A stretch of DNA of 33,063 bases. Origin: Myxococcota bacterium (lineage in GTDB: Bacteria; Myxococcota_A; UBA796; CAJQPC01). Both the position numbers and the translations under genes were made by a program. The number at the start of each line of letters is the position of its first letter. Position 1 is the first letter of the stretch. The stretch is taken from the NCBI GenBank assembly GCA_023150845.1, contig JAKLKD010000065.1:1-33063 (forward strand), written 5' to 3'. Shown one piece after another: positions 14,653 through 25,467 of the stretch. The notes beneath the pieces are model-generated. The model saw only the letters and a list, made by a program, of their open reading frames with translations. It was not told where the DNA came from and made no database searches.

Positions 14653-16005
14653 ATGCCAGAGATGATCGTCATCGGCGCAGGCGTCAGCGGGCTCTCGACG
14701 GCGGTGACGTTGCGGGCGGATGGCTGGTCCGTTCGGGTGCTTGAGGCGGGGGACTCCCCCGGTGGCAACGTGCGCAGCGAGCGCGTCGAGGGTCGGGTGC
14801 TCGACCGGGCGGCGAACGGCTGGCTCGACAACGAGCCCGCCATGGACCGCCTGCTCACCCGCCTGGGCCTCCACGGCCGGGTCATCCGGGCGAGCGACCG
14901 CTACAAGACCCGCTGGATCTGGGCGATGGGGGAGCGCCACCCCGCGCCGCTCTCGCCCCCGGCGCTCCTCAAGACCCGCCTGCTCTCTTGGCCCGCGAAG
15001 CTGCGCCTGCTCCTGGAGCCGCTCTTGCCCCGGCGGGTCAGCGACGAGGACGAGTCCTTGGCGGACTTTGTGCGGCGCCGCCTGGGCGAAGGCCTCCTCG
15101 ACCGCATGATCGCGCCGATGGTCACCGGCATCTTCGCCGCCGACCCCGAGCGCCTGAGCCTCGCCGCGGCCTTTCCGCGGATGGCGGAGCTAGAGCGTGA
15201 ACACCGCAGCCTGTTCTTGGCCATGCTCCGCCTCCGTCGCGGCGGCGCCCCGGCGGGCCACCTCGTCACCTTTGACGGCGGCGCGGGATCTTTGCCCGAG
15301 GCCCTCGCGGCGAGCCTCGGCGACGCGGTCTCCTTGGGTACCCCGGCGCTGAGCCTCGCCCGTGTCGGTGAAGGCTGGCGGGTGCGCACCCCGCATGGGG
15401 AGCTTCACGCCGACGCCGTGGCCTTGGCCTGCCCCGGCTTCGTGCAGGCGGAGCTCCTGCGGCCCCTCGATCCCGCCGCCGCCGCCGCCCTCGCGGAGAT
15501 CCCCTACGCCCCCGTCGCCGTCGTCGTCACGGCCTCTCCCCGGGGCGCCTGGGCCTGGGAGCCCGAGGGCTTCGGCGTGCTCAAGGCCCGGGGGGAGGAC
15601 CTCGGCGGCGCCTTGGGCGCGGTCTTCACCTCCTGCGTCTTCCCCGACCAGGCCCAAGGCGACGAGCACCTCATCCGCACCATCCTCGGCGGCGCCATTC
15701 ACCCCGAGGCGGCGCTGGGGGATGACCAGGTCCTCATCGGCCGCGCCCGGGCCGCCTTGGCCACGCTCTGCGGCGGGGAGCGCCACCCGCCCCACCTCAC
15801 CCGGGTCTTCCGCCATCCCCGCGGCATCCCGCAGTACCTCCCCGGTCACCCCGCCCGGGTTCGTGCCGCCCGCGGCGCCGAGGAGCGCCTGCCGGGCCTC
15901 TTCTTGACCGGCAACCACCTCGACGGCGTCGGCGTGAAGGACGGCGCCCGCGGCGCGGAGCTCCTGACCGCCCGGGCGCGCGCCCTGCTCACACCCCGAG
16001 GGTGA
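14653..16005 (+). CDS. hemY: Protoporphyrinogen oxidase (HemY/HemG-type FAD enzyme)
   Basis: The 450-residue product opens with the FAD dinucleotide motif Val-Ile-Gly-Ala-Gly-Val-Ser-Gly-Leu-Ser, followed by Leu-Glu-Ala-Gly and Gly-Gly-Asn-Val-Arg-Ser. It also has the family's Asp-Arg-Met-Ile-Ala-Pro-Met-Val-Thr-Gly-Ile-Phe-Ala-Ala-Asp segment and ends with Phe-Leu-Thr-Gly-Asn-His-Leu-Asp-Gly-Val-Gly-Val, the second FAD-contact region. These fit oxygen-dependent protoporphyrinogen IX oxidase, the penultimate step of heme synthesis; related amine-oxidase-fold enzymes cannot be fully excluded. The ATG at 14653 is preferred; a GTG at 14644 and an ATG at 14662 are alternatives. No other heme gene is adjacent. 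The 3' end overlaps the convergent oxidoreductase gene by 17 bases. Confidence 0.87.
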   Translation: MPEMIVIGAGVSGLSTAVTLRADGWSVRVLEAGDSPGGNVRSERVEGRVLDRAANGWLDNEPAMDRLLTRLGLHGRVIRASDRYKTRWIWAMGERHPAPLSPPALLKTRLLSWPAKLRLLLEPLLPRRVSDEDESLADFVRRRLGEGLLDRMIAPMVTGIFAADPERLSLAAAFPRMAELEREHRSLFLAMLRLRRGGAPAGHLVTFDGGAGSLPEALAASLGDAVSLGTPALSLARVGEGWRVRTPHGELHADAVALACPGFVQAELLRPLDPAAAAALAEIPYAPVAVVVTASPRGAWAWEPEGFGVLKARGEDLGGALGAVFTSCVFPDQAQGDEHLIRTILGGAIHPEAALGDDQVLIGRARAALATLCGGERHPPHLTRVFRHPRGIPQYLPGHPARVRAARGAEERLPGLFLTGNHLDGVGVKDGARGAELLTARARALLTPRG

Positions 16006-16999
16006 TCTTCCCGACGTGGTCCCCTTGGCCGAGCCGCCCCAGGGCCTCGGGCAAGGCCGCCGCGTCGAGGTGCGCGTCGAGGGCCGGGCGAAGGCCCGCC
16101 TGGGCGAAGGCCCGGTTCATCTGCTCAAAAGCGTCGCGGTGCCCGACGAGCACGCCGAGCAGGCGGATGGCCTGCATAAACACCCGGGTGAGGGTCAGCT
16201 CCGTCTTTGTGCCCGAGAGCACGCCGATGAGGTGCACCGTGCCGCCGGGGCGTGTGGCCTTGATCGACTCCTCCAAGGTGCCAGCGCCGCCGACCTCGAT
16301 GACGTGATCGACGCCGCGCCCGTCGGTCTGCGCCCGCGCCCAGGCGGACCAGCCCGGCGTCTGCCGGTAGTTCAGCCCGGCGTCGGCGCCGAGCGCCCGG
16401 GCGCGCTCAAGCTTCATGTCGCTCGACGAGGTGATGAGCGCCCGCGCGCCGAGGAGCTTGGTGAGCTGCAGCGCGAACAAGGAGACCCCGCCGGTGCCCT
16501 GGATGAGCACGGTCTCCCCGGGGCGCAGCCCGCCGTTCTGCACGAGCGCAGTCCAGGCCGTGAGCGCCGCGCAGGGCAAGGTGGCGGCCTCGTCATCGCT
16601 GAGGTGCGCGGGCGGCACCACGACGCCCTCCTCGCTGAGCAGCATCCGCTCCGCCGCGACCCCGTCCAAGGGGCCGCCGAGGGGCGTCTTGAGCTTCTCC
16701 ATCGTCGGCTCCCCGCTCACCCAGCCCTGGAAGAAGGTTGGGCAGACCCGGTCGCCGACCTTCACCCGCCGCACGCCCGGCCCGGCCTCCACCACGCGGC
16801 CGACCCCGTCAGAGAGCGGGATCAGCGGCAGGCGCTGCTTGGGGTTGTACATGCCCTCGACCATGAGCAGGTCACGAAAGTTGAGGGACATCGCCGACAT
16901 CTGCACGACGATCTGTCCGGGGCCCGGCGTCGGATCAGGCCGCTCCACCCGACGAAGGTTCTGGAGACCAAAGCCGCCTTGAAGCTCCCACGCCCACAT
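15989..16999 (-). CDS. Zinc-independent MDR-family NAD(P)-dependent oxidoreductase (quinone oxidoreductase-like)
   Basis: The 336-residue product has the medium-chain dehydrogenase/reductase layout: a GroES-like N-terminal domain (Asn-Phe-Arg-Asp-Leu-Leu; Gly-Val-Gly-Arg-Val-Val-Glu-Ala-Gly), then a Rossmann domain (Ile-Gln-Gly-Thr-Gly-Gly-Val-Ser). The usual catalytic-zinc Cys after the first strand is replaced by Arg-Asp, and the four-Cys structural zinc lobe is absent. It is thus a zinc-free reductase, probably acting on quinones or enones with NADPH. A strong AGGAG site precedes the ATG. The substrate cannot be inferred, and no neighbouring gene suggests a pathway. Confidence 0.88.
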   Translation of the reverse strand: MWAWELQGGFGLQNLRRVERPDPTPGPGQIVVQMSAMSLNFRDLLMVEGMYNPKQRLPLIPLSDGVGRVVEAGPGVRRVKVGDRVCPTFFQGWVSGEPTMEKLKTPLGGPLDGVAAERMLLSEEGVVVPPAHLSDDEAATLPCAALTAWTALVQNGGLRPGETVLIQGTGGVSLFALQLTKLLGARALITSSSDMKLERARALGADAGLNYRQTPGWSAWARAQTDGRGVDHVIEVGGAGTLEESIKATRPGGTVHLIGVLSGTKTELTLTRVFMQAIRLLGVLVGHRDAFEQMNRAFAQAGLRPALDAHLDAAALPEALGRLGQGDHVGKITLGV

Positions 17000-17070
17000 A
17001 TCCGCTCCTGAAGCGCCAACGGCGGGGGGTGAGCCCGCCGTGCGCCGTGTTGAGCCTCACGAGAGGAGGA

Positions 17071-18717
17071 TCAGCCCTCGCAGTCACCCATGAGCGCGTA
17101 GTCCACCTCGATGGTGGAGCCGCCCTCGGGGACGTACCCATCGGCGAAGTCAACGGTGTTGGTGGCGTAGTTGTACGACCAGCCCGTGACCACGACGATG
17201 CCGTCCACCTTGACCTCGATGGACTCCTCGACGGGGGTGTCAGTGAGCTCGAAGGAGGTGAGGTCGGCGGCGGAGTTCTCGGCGAGGACCTCCATGCTGG
17301 AGCCGAAGTCGGCGGCGCAGATGGAGAGGAAGGTGCCGCCCGTGGCCAAGGTGGCCTCGTAGAAGCCGGTGTAGGGCTCGTTGCCGCCGCAGCCCGTCGG
17401 GTAGTCGCCGCCGATGGCGTGCAGGACCACGTCGTCGGGGTCGGCCTTCATGCTCTGGAAGAGCGAGATGTAGTAGGTGTAGGGGTTGATCGACTGCTCA
17501 CGCTCGTCGGACACACCCACCAGGGCGAGGGTGGCGTCCTCGCGGTAGAAGCCCTCGTTGCAGCCGCCGGAGCCGATGTTGGAGGACTTGAGCGCGGCCT
17601 CCAGCAAGGTGAAGGCCATCTCGGTGTAGCTGCCCATCTTGGGGCAGGACGAGCCGCCGTAGTCGAGGCAGGCCATGGTCGAGAAGATCGACTGCTGGTC
17701 GGACTCGGACATCGTGTTGTCGATGTAGGTGTCGGAGCCGAGCATACAGCCGTTGTCGGCGACGACGGCGGCGACGTGGTAGTCGGCGTCCATCGCGGCG
17801 AGGGTAGACACGAAGGTCGTGAAGTTCGCGCCGACGTTCGCGACGTCGTCGTACATCGAACAGGACCAGTCGATGGCGAAGATGATGTCCGTGGAGCCGT
17901 TGATGGGCTGCTCAAAGACGTCCACCGTCTCGCCGTAGAGCGCGCCGACGCCCTTCTGGGTGGCCATGACCGTGGGGGCGGCCGGGTCGTTCGAGGCGAC
18001 GGTGACGTACTGAACGTCGCTGTACTCATCGAGGGGGGCGTAATCGACCCACACGTCCAGGGCGGCGCCGGGGGCGATGGTCCAGGGCAGGGGGCCGTTG
18101 ACGTCCTCAGCGGCGTCAAAGACGAGGTCCGTCGAGGCGGTGTTCGCCGACAAGGACTCGACGATGAGGTCGTCGTTGCCGATGTTGGAGATGGTCAAGG
18201 GCTGGAGCTTCTCGCAGCCGATGTACATCGTCCCGAAGTCGTAGGTGATCGGGTCGATGTCGATGACCGGCGCGATGCCCTCGCCGATGAGCTCAACCTC
18301 AGCGACGGGCTCATCGGGGTCGTCGGAGGAGATGAGCAGGAAGGTGGTGTCGTTCGCCGAGGTCACCGGGCGGTAGGTGACGCTGAGCGTGGTCGAGGCG
18401 TCGGGCTGGACGAGCACGGAGCCGACGGCGCCGATCTCGAAGGGCGCGTCCTCATCCTCAAGCTCGATGGAGTAGATGTGCAGGTCCGCCGTGCCGACGT
18501 TGCCGATGGTGACGGTCTGGGAGGACGAGGCCTCCTCGGTGACCGACAAGGAGCCGAAGCTGACCGAGGTGGGGCTGGGCTCGATGTCCGGCACGCCCTT
18601 CTCGTCGATCTCATCGACGCCGTCGTTCGTCTTCTCGAGATCGTAGTCAGGGGTGCAGCCGAAGAGCGCCAGGGCCACGACGGGCATCGAGAGCGAAGGG
18701 CGGTTGAACGAGCGCAT
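17071..18717 (-). CDS. Choice-of-anchor-D / vWA-like lipoprotein
   Basis: The ATG at 18717 has an AAGGAG site; the 548-residue product begins with a lipoprotein signal ending Leu-Phe-Gly-Cys (Cys21). Two Ig-like choice-of-anchor-D (ASPM/SPD-2/Hydin-type) repeats occupy about 45-145 and 152-260, each with the pattern Phe-Gly-x-(Leu/Met)-x-(Val/Ile) and Ile-(Gly/Ser)-Asn-(Val/Ile)-Gly. A vWA-like domain follows with Asp283-Trp-Ser285-Cys-Ser287 as a MIDAS start, and several Cys that may form disulfides. It is probably anchored in the outer membrane and binds a partner or surface; the exact role is unknown. Similar lipoproteins are numerous in Myxococcota. The gene is divergent from the starch operon. 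Confidence 0.88.
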   Translation of the reverse strand: MRSFNRPSLSMPVVALALFGCTPDYDLEKTNDGVDEIDEKGVPDIEPSPTSVSFGSLSVTEEASSSQTVTIGNVGTADLHIYSIELEDEDAPFEIGAVGSVLVQPDASTTLSVTYRPVTSANDTTFLLISSDDPDEPVAEVELIGEGIAPVIDIDPITYDFGTMYIGCEKLQPLTISNIGNDDLIVESLSANTASTDLVFDAAEDVNGPLPWTIAPGAALDVWVDYAPLDEYSDVQYVTVASNDPAAPTVMATQKGVGALYGETVDVFEQPINGSTDIIFAIDWSCSMYDDVANVGANFTTFVSTLAAMDADYHVAAVVADNGCMLGSDTYIDNTMSESDQQSIFSTMACLDYGGSSCPKMGSYTEMAFTLLEAALKSSNIGSGGCNEGFYREDATLALVGVSDEREQSINPYTYYISLFQSMKADPDDVVLHAIGGDYPTGCGGNEPYTGFYEATLATGGTFLSICAADFGSSMEVLAENSAADLTSFELTDTPVEESIEVKVDGIVVVTGWSYNYATNTVDFADGYVPEGGSTIEVDYALMGDCEG

Positions 18718-19004
18718 TGGAACTCCTTCACGAGGTGGCGTCAGGGGGGGCACGCCGACGAACGTTGGGATTATAGACCGAAGAGAGGGGGGAGCGTAGC
18801 AGGTTTTACGGCGAGCGGCCCGCCACGGCAGCCGCATCTTGAGGCCCCACTACGGCGGAGCCCGGCGCGGTGTGACGACAAGTTCTTGACGTTCTACGCG
18901 GCGCGTGTGCTCGGCGCGTCGCTCATCGGTCCATGGCCCGCAAGATCCCCGGCGCCACTAGGCTATTCTGCGAGTTCTGCCACCCACCCAGAGGAGGATC
19001 CCCC
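18718..19004. other. Divergent intergenic region between the vWA lipoprotein and the starch operon
   Basis: This 287-base gap holds a minus-strand TATAAT (18775-18770), 52 bases upstream of the lipoprotein ATG, without a clear -35. A plus-strand TTGACG near 18892 has no -10 at normal spacing. The plus gene has a strong GAGGAGG ribosome site near 18992. No RNA gene or strong inverted repeat was seen. Confidence 0.5.
18770..18775 (-). promoter_or_regulatory. Perfect TATAAT -10 element upstream of the vWA lipoprotein
   Basis: The minus-strand hexamer is an exact sigma-70 -10 match, notable in such GC-rich DNA, at a suitable 52 bases from the start codon. No matching -35 is seen. Confidence 0.4.
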
Positions 19005-21452
<2,448 letters not shown>

Positions 21453-21550
21453 CCTTGTGGCCGGGCGCCTCACCCCGGCCTCGTTTACCCCCCATCCCAG
21501 TGAACCCCCAGCGGCCGACCGTGTCCCCCGGTCTGGCAGGAGCGAGCGCG

Positions 21551-23044
21551 GTGACGACTCCCCGCAGAACCCTCATCTTGAGCGGCCTCTTCGCGCTGAG
21601 CGCCCTCTCGGCGCCCGAGGCCATCGCCGGTCGCGCCGAGGTCGGCGGCTACTTCCGGGTCTCCGCGCGGCCCGATCTCCAAGGCGGAAACGGCCGCCTC
21701 GGCTACTGGAACCTCTACGGTCGCCTCATGAACGAGGGCTCCTACGCCGCCGTCGAGATGAAGTTTGACGTGCTGGAGCGGCAGCCCCTCGCCAAGGACC
21801 CCTGGACGTCTCTGCACCTGCGCATCGAGGGCGGCTCGGTGTCCAACGCCGACGCCGGGAACGGCTACCTCAACAACTACCGGGTGTCCCAGCTCTACGC
21901 CCGGGCGGGCAACGTGCTCTTGCCCGACGTGACCTGGCAGGTGGGCACGCTGGACATGTTTATGGGGGAGCTGGGCATGTACGACATGCGCCCGGCGCAG
22001 ATCTTCTTCGACACCGTCGGCCTCAGCGCCCGGTACGAGAAGGGCCCCGTGGACCTGCTCCTGGGCGTCGGTGACTCGGGCTACTGGAACCGCGGGGCGA
22101 GCTACCACGCCATGCCGACGGCGGGCGGTTACCTCCGGATGCGGGTGGGGAGCCACGTCGAGCTCGGCGGCGGCGGCCAATACCGCTTCCAGCCCAAGAC
22201 TGAAGGCCACCGCTTCGCGCCCCACAACACCCCCGGCGTCAGCTACGAGGACTACCTGCGCCAAGAGGTCACCGAGCGCTGGTTCGAGGAGAACCCGAAC
22301 GAGCTCCGCGACTTCCCGAACCCCGTGCCGACGAGCGCCCAGAGCGGCCAGCTCATCGGCTACCTCGGCTTCGGCGGCTTCGGGCCCCTGCGCTGGAACA
22401 ACACCTTCGTGCGGTATGAGAAGCTCCACCCCCAGCTCTCGACGACGGAGACCTACGAGGGCACGAGCTACACGATCTACATCAACGACCTCACCGACGA
22501 GCGCACGATGCTCCTCGTCGGCAACGAGATGCAGCTCCGGCTCATCCCCCAGCGCCTCGACGTGGTCTGGGCGGCGCTCTACGGCCAGCACCAAGACGGC
22601 GACAACGACATCGCGCCGTCTGACCACGACCGTTGGTACGCCTCCACCGTGCTGCGCACGCAGATCTACCTCAACGACACCGTACACTGGCTGGTGGAGT
22701 CGAGCGTCGCCCGTGAGGTGTCCACCAACGGAAACGCCTACCGGGAGCACGCCGACTCCATCTTCGCCAGCGAGGGCGGGCTGCCCGACACCCGCGGCCT
22801 GGAGTACGGCGACACCAACACCCGCGACACCTGGCAAGGCAAGACGGGGATCGTGTTTAATCCCCTCGGCCCCGGCGTGTATGTCCGGCCCTCCTTACGC
22901 CTGCTGTACGGTGTTCAACACTCCAACCAGAACAACGCCTTCGGCAGCGCCTTCGTCGACACCCAGGACCAGTTCGCTGACTTCAAGTCCGTAGAGCGTC
23001 ACTGGCACCACCTCGGCTCTCTGGAGATGGAAGCATGGTTCTGA
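21551..23044 (+). CDS. Outer-membrane beta-barrel porin, probably carbohydrate-selective
   Basis: The GTG at 21551 is chosen because AGGAG lies nine bases upstream and the product then opens with a proper signal peptide ending Ala-Ile-Ala. The 497-residue product alternates short amphipathic strands with Gly/Asn/Asp turns and aromatic residues, and ends in Glu-Ala-Trp-Phe, the terminal Phe typical of BAM-inserted barrels. Mid-chain features such as Gly-Tyr-Phe-Arg-Val near the start, and its place between two alpha-glucan hydrolases, suggest a maltoporin-like role importing malto-oligosaccharides. No clear LamB homology can be read by eye. Its end overlaps the next gene by ten bases. Confidence 0.8.
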   Translation: MTTPRRTLILSGLFALSALSAPEAIAGRAEVGGYFRVSARPDLQGGNGRLGYWNLYGRLMNEGSYAAVEMKFDVLERQPLAKDPWTSLHLRIEGGSVSNADAGNGYLNNYRVSQLYARAGNVLLPDVTWQVGTLDMFMGELGMYDMRPAQIFFDTVGLSARYEKGPVDLLLGVGDSGYWNRGASYHAMPTAGGYLRMRVGSHVELGGGGQYRFQPKTEGHRFAPHNTPGVSYEDYLRQEVTERWFEENPNELRDFPNPVPTSAQSGQLIGYLGFGGFGPLRWNNTFVRYEKLHPQLSTTETYEGTSYTIYINDLTDERTMLLVGNEMQLRLIPQRLDVVWAALYGQHQDGDNDIAPSDHDRWYASTVLRTQIYLNDTVHWLVESSVAREVSTNGNAYREHADSIFASEGGLPDTRGLEYGDTNTRDTWQGKTGIVFNPLGPGVYVRPSLRLLYGVQHSNQNNAFGSAFVDTQDQFADFKSVERHWHHLGSLEMEAWF

Positions 23045-23616
23045 CCCGCCGCCAGACGCTCGGCGCGCTCCTCGCCGCCTCAATCGTCGGCCTCACCGGC
23101 TGCCTGCCCAAGTCCGCCCCGGTGCGCGCCGCCAACGCCACGCCGACGGCGCTCTGTGTTGTGCTCACCAAGGTGAACGACGGCGTGCTCACCTCGGCCC
23201 CGGAGAGCCTCAACAAGGGGCTGCAGGACGAGCTCATCGCGCGGAACCTCACGCCGAGCCTCGTGGCCATCGACGCCGCGGCGGCGGAGGCCCTGCGCGC
23301 CCGCCGCGCTACGCCCCAGCGTGTGGAGTGGCTCAGCGCTGGGCAGGCCGACGCGGCCTTGATCGTGCTTGTTGAGGCCCAGGTGGAGTATTACACCCAG
23401 ATCAGCGGGCGCTTCCGCTGGACGGTGGACGTGCGCGTCACGGCCACCCCCGCCTCAGACCTCAGCCAGGCCGTGCAGTCCGAGTTCTCGGTGCCCGTGG
23501 CCTTGCAGTACCAGCATGAGCGGGAGGAGGTGGCCTTGGAGGAGGCGGGCCCGGTGATTGAGCGCCAGGTGGCGAGCGTGCTGGATCAGCTCGTCGGCGG
23601 GCTCTCGGCCCCATGA
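23035..23616 (+). CDS. Small lipoprotein of the starch operon
   Basis: The 193-residue product has a signal peptide with an Arg-Arg start (Thr-Arg-Arg-Gln-Thr-Leu) and lipobox Leu-Thr-Gly-Cys. The mature part is a mixed alpha/beta domain: a beta strand around Ala-Leu-Cys-Val-Val-Leu, and a strand-rich middle (Val-Glu-Tyr-Tyr-Thr-Gln-Ile-Ser-Gly). It resembles the general shape of periplasmic lipoproteins that assist outer-membrane assembly, but I cannot name the family. It overlaps the porin gene at its start and the amylase gene at its stop (ATGA), so translation is probably coupled. It may help the porin or amylase reach the outer membrane. Confidence 0.85.
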   Translation: MVLTRRQTLGALLAASIVGLTGCLPKSAPVRAANATPTALCVVLTKVNDGVLTSAPESLNKGLQDELIARNLTPSLVAIDAAAAEALRARRATPQRVEWLSAGQADAALIVLVEAQVEYYTQISGRFRWTVDVRVTATPASDLSQAVQSEFSVPVALQYQHEREEVALEEAGPVIERQVASVLDQLVGGLSAP

Positions 23617-25355
23617 TCCGCCTGGGTCGCCTCGGGCGCCTGGCCGCAGGGCTCCTGGCGCTCACGGCCTGCAGCGGTCGTGGGGACGTGGCGGGGGAGG
23701 GCGCGAAGGGCGGCGTGCGGCCCCAGCGCGTCGATGACCTCGTCTACTTCGTGTTTGTGGACCGCTTCGCCAACGGCGACCCCACAAACGACAAAGACGC
23801 CGACCCCTCCGACCCCCAGGCCTGGCACGGCGGCGATCTGGAGGGCGTGATTCAGCGCCTCGACCACCTCGCCGCCTTGGGCGTGAAGACCGTCTGGCTC
23901 TCGCCGATCTTTCTGTGTCAAGACGAGAAGTTTTACGGCTGGGGCGCCTTTCACGGCTACTGGGTGCGAGATCTGCGACAGATCGACCCCCGGTTTGGCG
24001 ACGAGGCCACGCTCAAGCGCCTCTCCGACGAAGCCGAGCGCCGGGGCATGCGGCTGGTGCTGGACGTGGTCTACAACCACACGAGCTTCGACGCGGCGAT
24101 CTTGACCGAGCACCCCGCCTGGTACAACCCGGCCTTGACCATTGAGGACTGGAACGACCCCGAGCAGCTCGTGAACCGCCAGGTGCATGGCCTGCCCGAC
24201 CTCAACCAGTCAAACCCCGAGGTCTACGCTTACCTGCGCGACGCGACGCTCAAGTGGGCGCTAGGCTTCGGCGTAGACGGCCTGCGCATCGACGCCGTGC
24301 GCCACATGCCCACGGACTTCTTCGCGAGCTTACACACAGACCTCCGCGCCGCCGCGCCAGGCCTGTGGACCTTAGGCGAAGACTTCCAAGGCGACCCCCG
24401 GCTGCTCGCGAAGACCTTTAGCGAGGGCGGCTTCGACGGGATGTTTGACTTCCCCCTGCGCTACGCGATGATCGACAGCCTGTGTCGGGGCGCGCACCTG
24501 GGGCGGCTGGGATCTGTGCTCAGCGGCGACCGACTGTATCAACACCCCGAGGACCTCGTCACCTTCTTGGACAACCACGACATGCCCCGGGTCTTGACCG
24601 AGTGTCAGGGTGACCGAGACGCCGTGCGCCGGGCTTGGGTGACCCAGATGGCGCTCCGCGGTGTGCCCGCGCTCACCTGGGGTGCTGAGGTTCACCTGGA
24701 GGGCGGCGACGAGCCCGACAACCGCCGCGACATGCCTTGGGAGCGTGTTGACGAGGTGGACCCGACGCTCAAGGCCCTGATTCAGCTCCGTGAGGCGAAC
24801 CCTTGGCTGCGGGACGCCCCGTCGCGGGTGCTGCGTGTGGACGAGACCGGGATCACCGTGCTGCGGGTGGGGCCGGAGTCGGTGGCGCTCTTGGAGCTGA
24901 ACCTCGGCGAGACGGAGCGCCCCTCGGACCAGCTCGGCCCTGGGCCTTGGGCGGGGGTGTCCTCCACAGGCGCGGGCTGCGCGGGCCCCGTCCAGCCGCG
25001 CTCGGCCCGAGTCTGTGTCGGATCGTTGCCCGGCGAGGTCTTGGCGTCGTTGACCGCGCGCATCCTGAGCCCCGCGCCGACCCGGCTCACCGTGCGTGTG
25101 GCCGAGGCTGAGGAGGGCTTGATGCTCGTGGGCTCGGCGCCGGAGCTCGGCGCCTGGTCCCCCGAGGGCGGGGTGTCCTTCGCCCCCGACGCGGCCGGCG
25201 GCTTGAGCGCCAGCGTCGTGGCCCCCGCGGGCACCGTCTTCGCCTACAAGCTCGTGCGCCGTGGGCCCGACGGCGCGCTCACCTGGGAGGAGCGCGGCGA
25301 CCGCTACGCCTTGCTCGATGAGGACGCTGAGTTGGTGGTGGGGTGGGGGGAGTAG
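23613..25355 (+). CDS. Alpha-amylase (GH13) lipoprotein with CBM20-like starch-binding tail
   Basis: The start overlaps the previous stop as ATGA. The 580-residue product has a lipoprotein signal ending Leu-Thr-Ala-Cys, then a GH13 domain with Asp-Val-Val-Tyr-Asn-His and catalytic Asp227 (Gly-Leu-Arg-Ile-Asp-Ala-Val-Arg-His), Glu256 (Leu-Gly-Glu-Asp) and Asp323 (Asp-Asn-His-Asp). About residues 485-575 read like a CBM20 starch-binding domain (Val-Gly-Ser-Ala-Pro-Glu-Leu-Gly-Ala-Trp). It should cut alpha-1,4 links of starch or glycogen at the cell surface. Being lipidated, it stays with the cell. Together with the upstream debranching enzyme and porin it forms a complete alpha-glucan uptake unit. 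No sugar-binding transporter is in the window. Confidence 0.93.
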   Translation: MIRLGRLGRLAAGLLALTACSGRGDVAGEGAKGGVRPQRVDDLVYFVFVDRFANGDPTNDKDADPSDPQAWHGGDLEGVIQRLDHLAALGVKTVWLSPIFLCQDEKFYGWGAFHGYWVRDLRQIDPRFGDEATLKRLSDEAERRGMRLVLDVVYNHTSFDAAILTEHPAWYNPALTIEDWNDPEQLVNRQVHGLPDLNQSNPEVYAYLRDATLKWALGFGVDGLRIDAVRHMPTDFFASLHTDLRAAAPGLWTLGEDFQGDPRLLAKTFSEGGFDGMFDFPLRYAMIDSLCRGAHLGRLGSVLSGDRLYQHPEDLVTFLDNHDMPRVLTECQGDRDAVRRAWVTQMALRGVPALTWGAEVHLEGGDEPDNRRDMPWERVDEVDPTLKALIQLREANPWLRDAPSRVLRVDETGITVLRVGPESVALLELNLGETERPSDQLGPGPWAGVSSTGAGCAGPVQPRSARVCVGSLPGEVLASLTARILSPAPTRLTVRVAEAEEGLMLVGSAPELGAWSPEGGVSFAPDAAGGLSASVVAPAGTVFAYKLVRRGPDGALTWEERGDRYALLDEDAELVVGWGE

Positions 25356-25383
25356 GGCAGCGCGCAGAGGCTGAGGTGGGGTG

Positions 25384-25413
25384 ACCGGCAGAAAAACTCT
25401 TGTGAAGGCCGGT
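25384..25413 (+). repeat. Six-bp inverted repeat between the amylase and cytochrome genes
   Basis: ACCGGC (25384-25389) and GCCGGT (25408-25413) flank an 18-base A-rich spacer in the 112-base gap. No T-run follows, so it is not a standard terminator. It could be a transcript hairpin or an operator for the cytochrome gene. Confidence 0.35.
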
Positions 25414-25467
25414 TCTCAGCGTGGACCCGGCCAAGGGAAGCCGATATGCCCCGGCGCGGAGGTGTCG

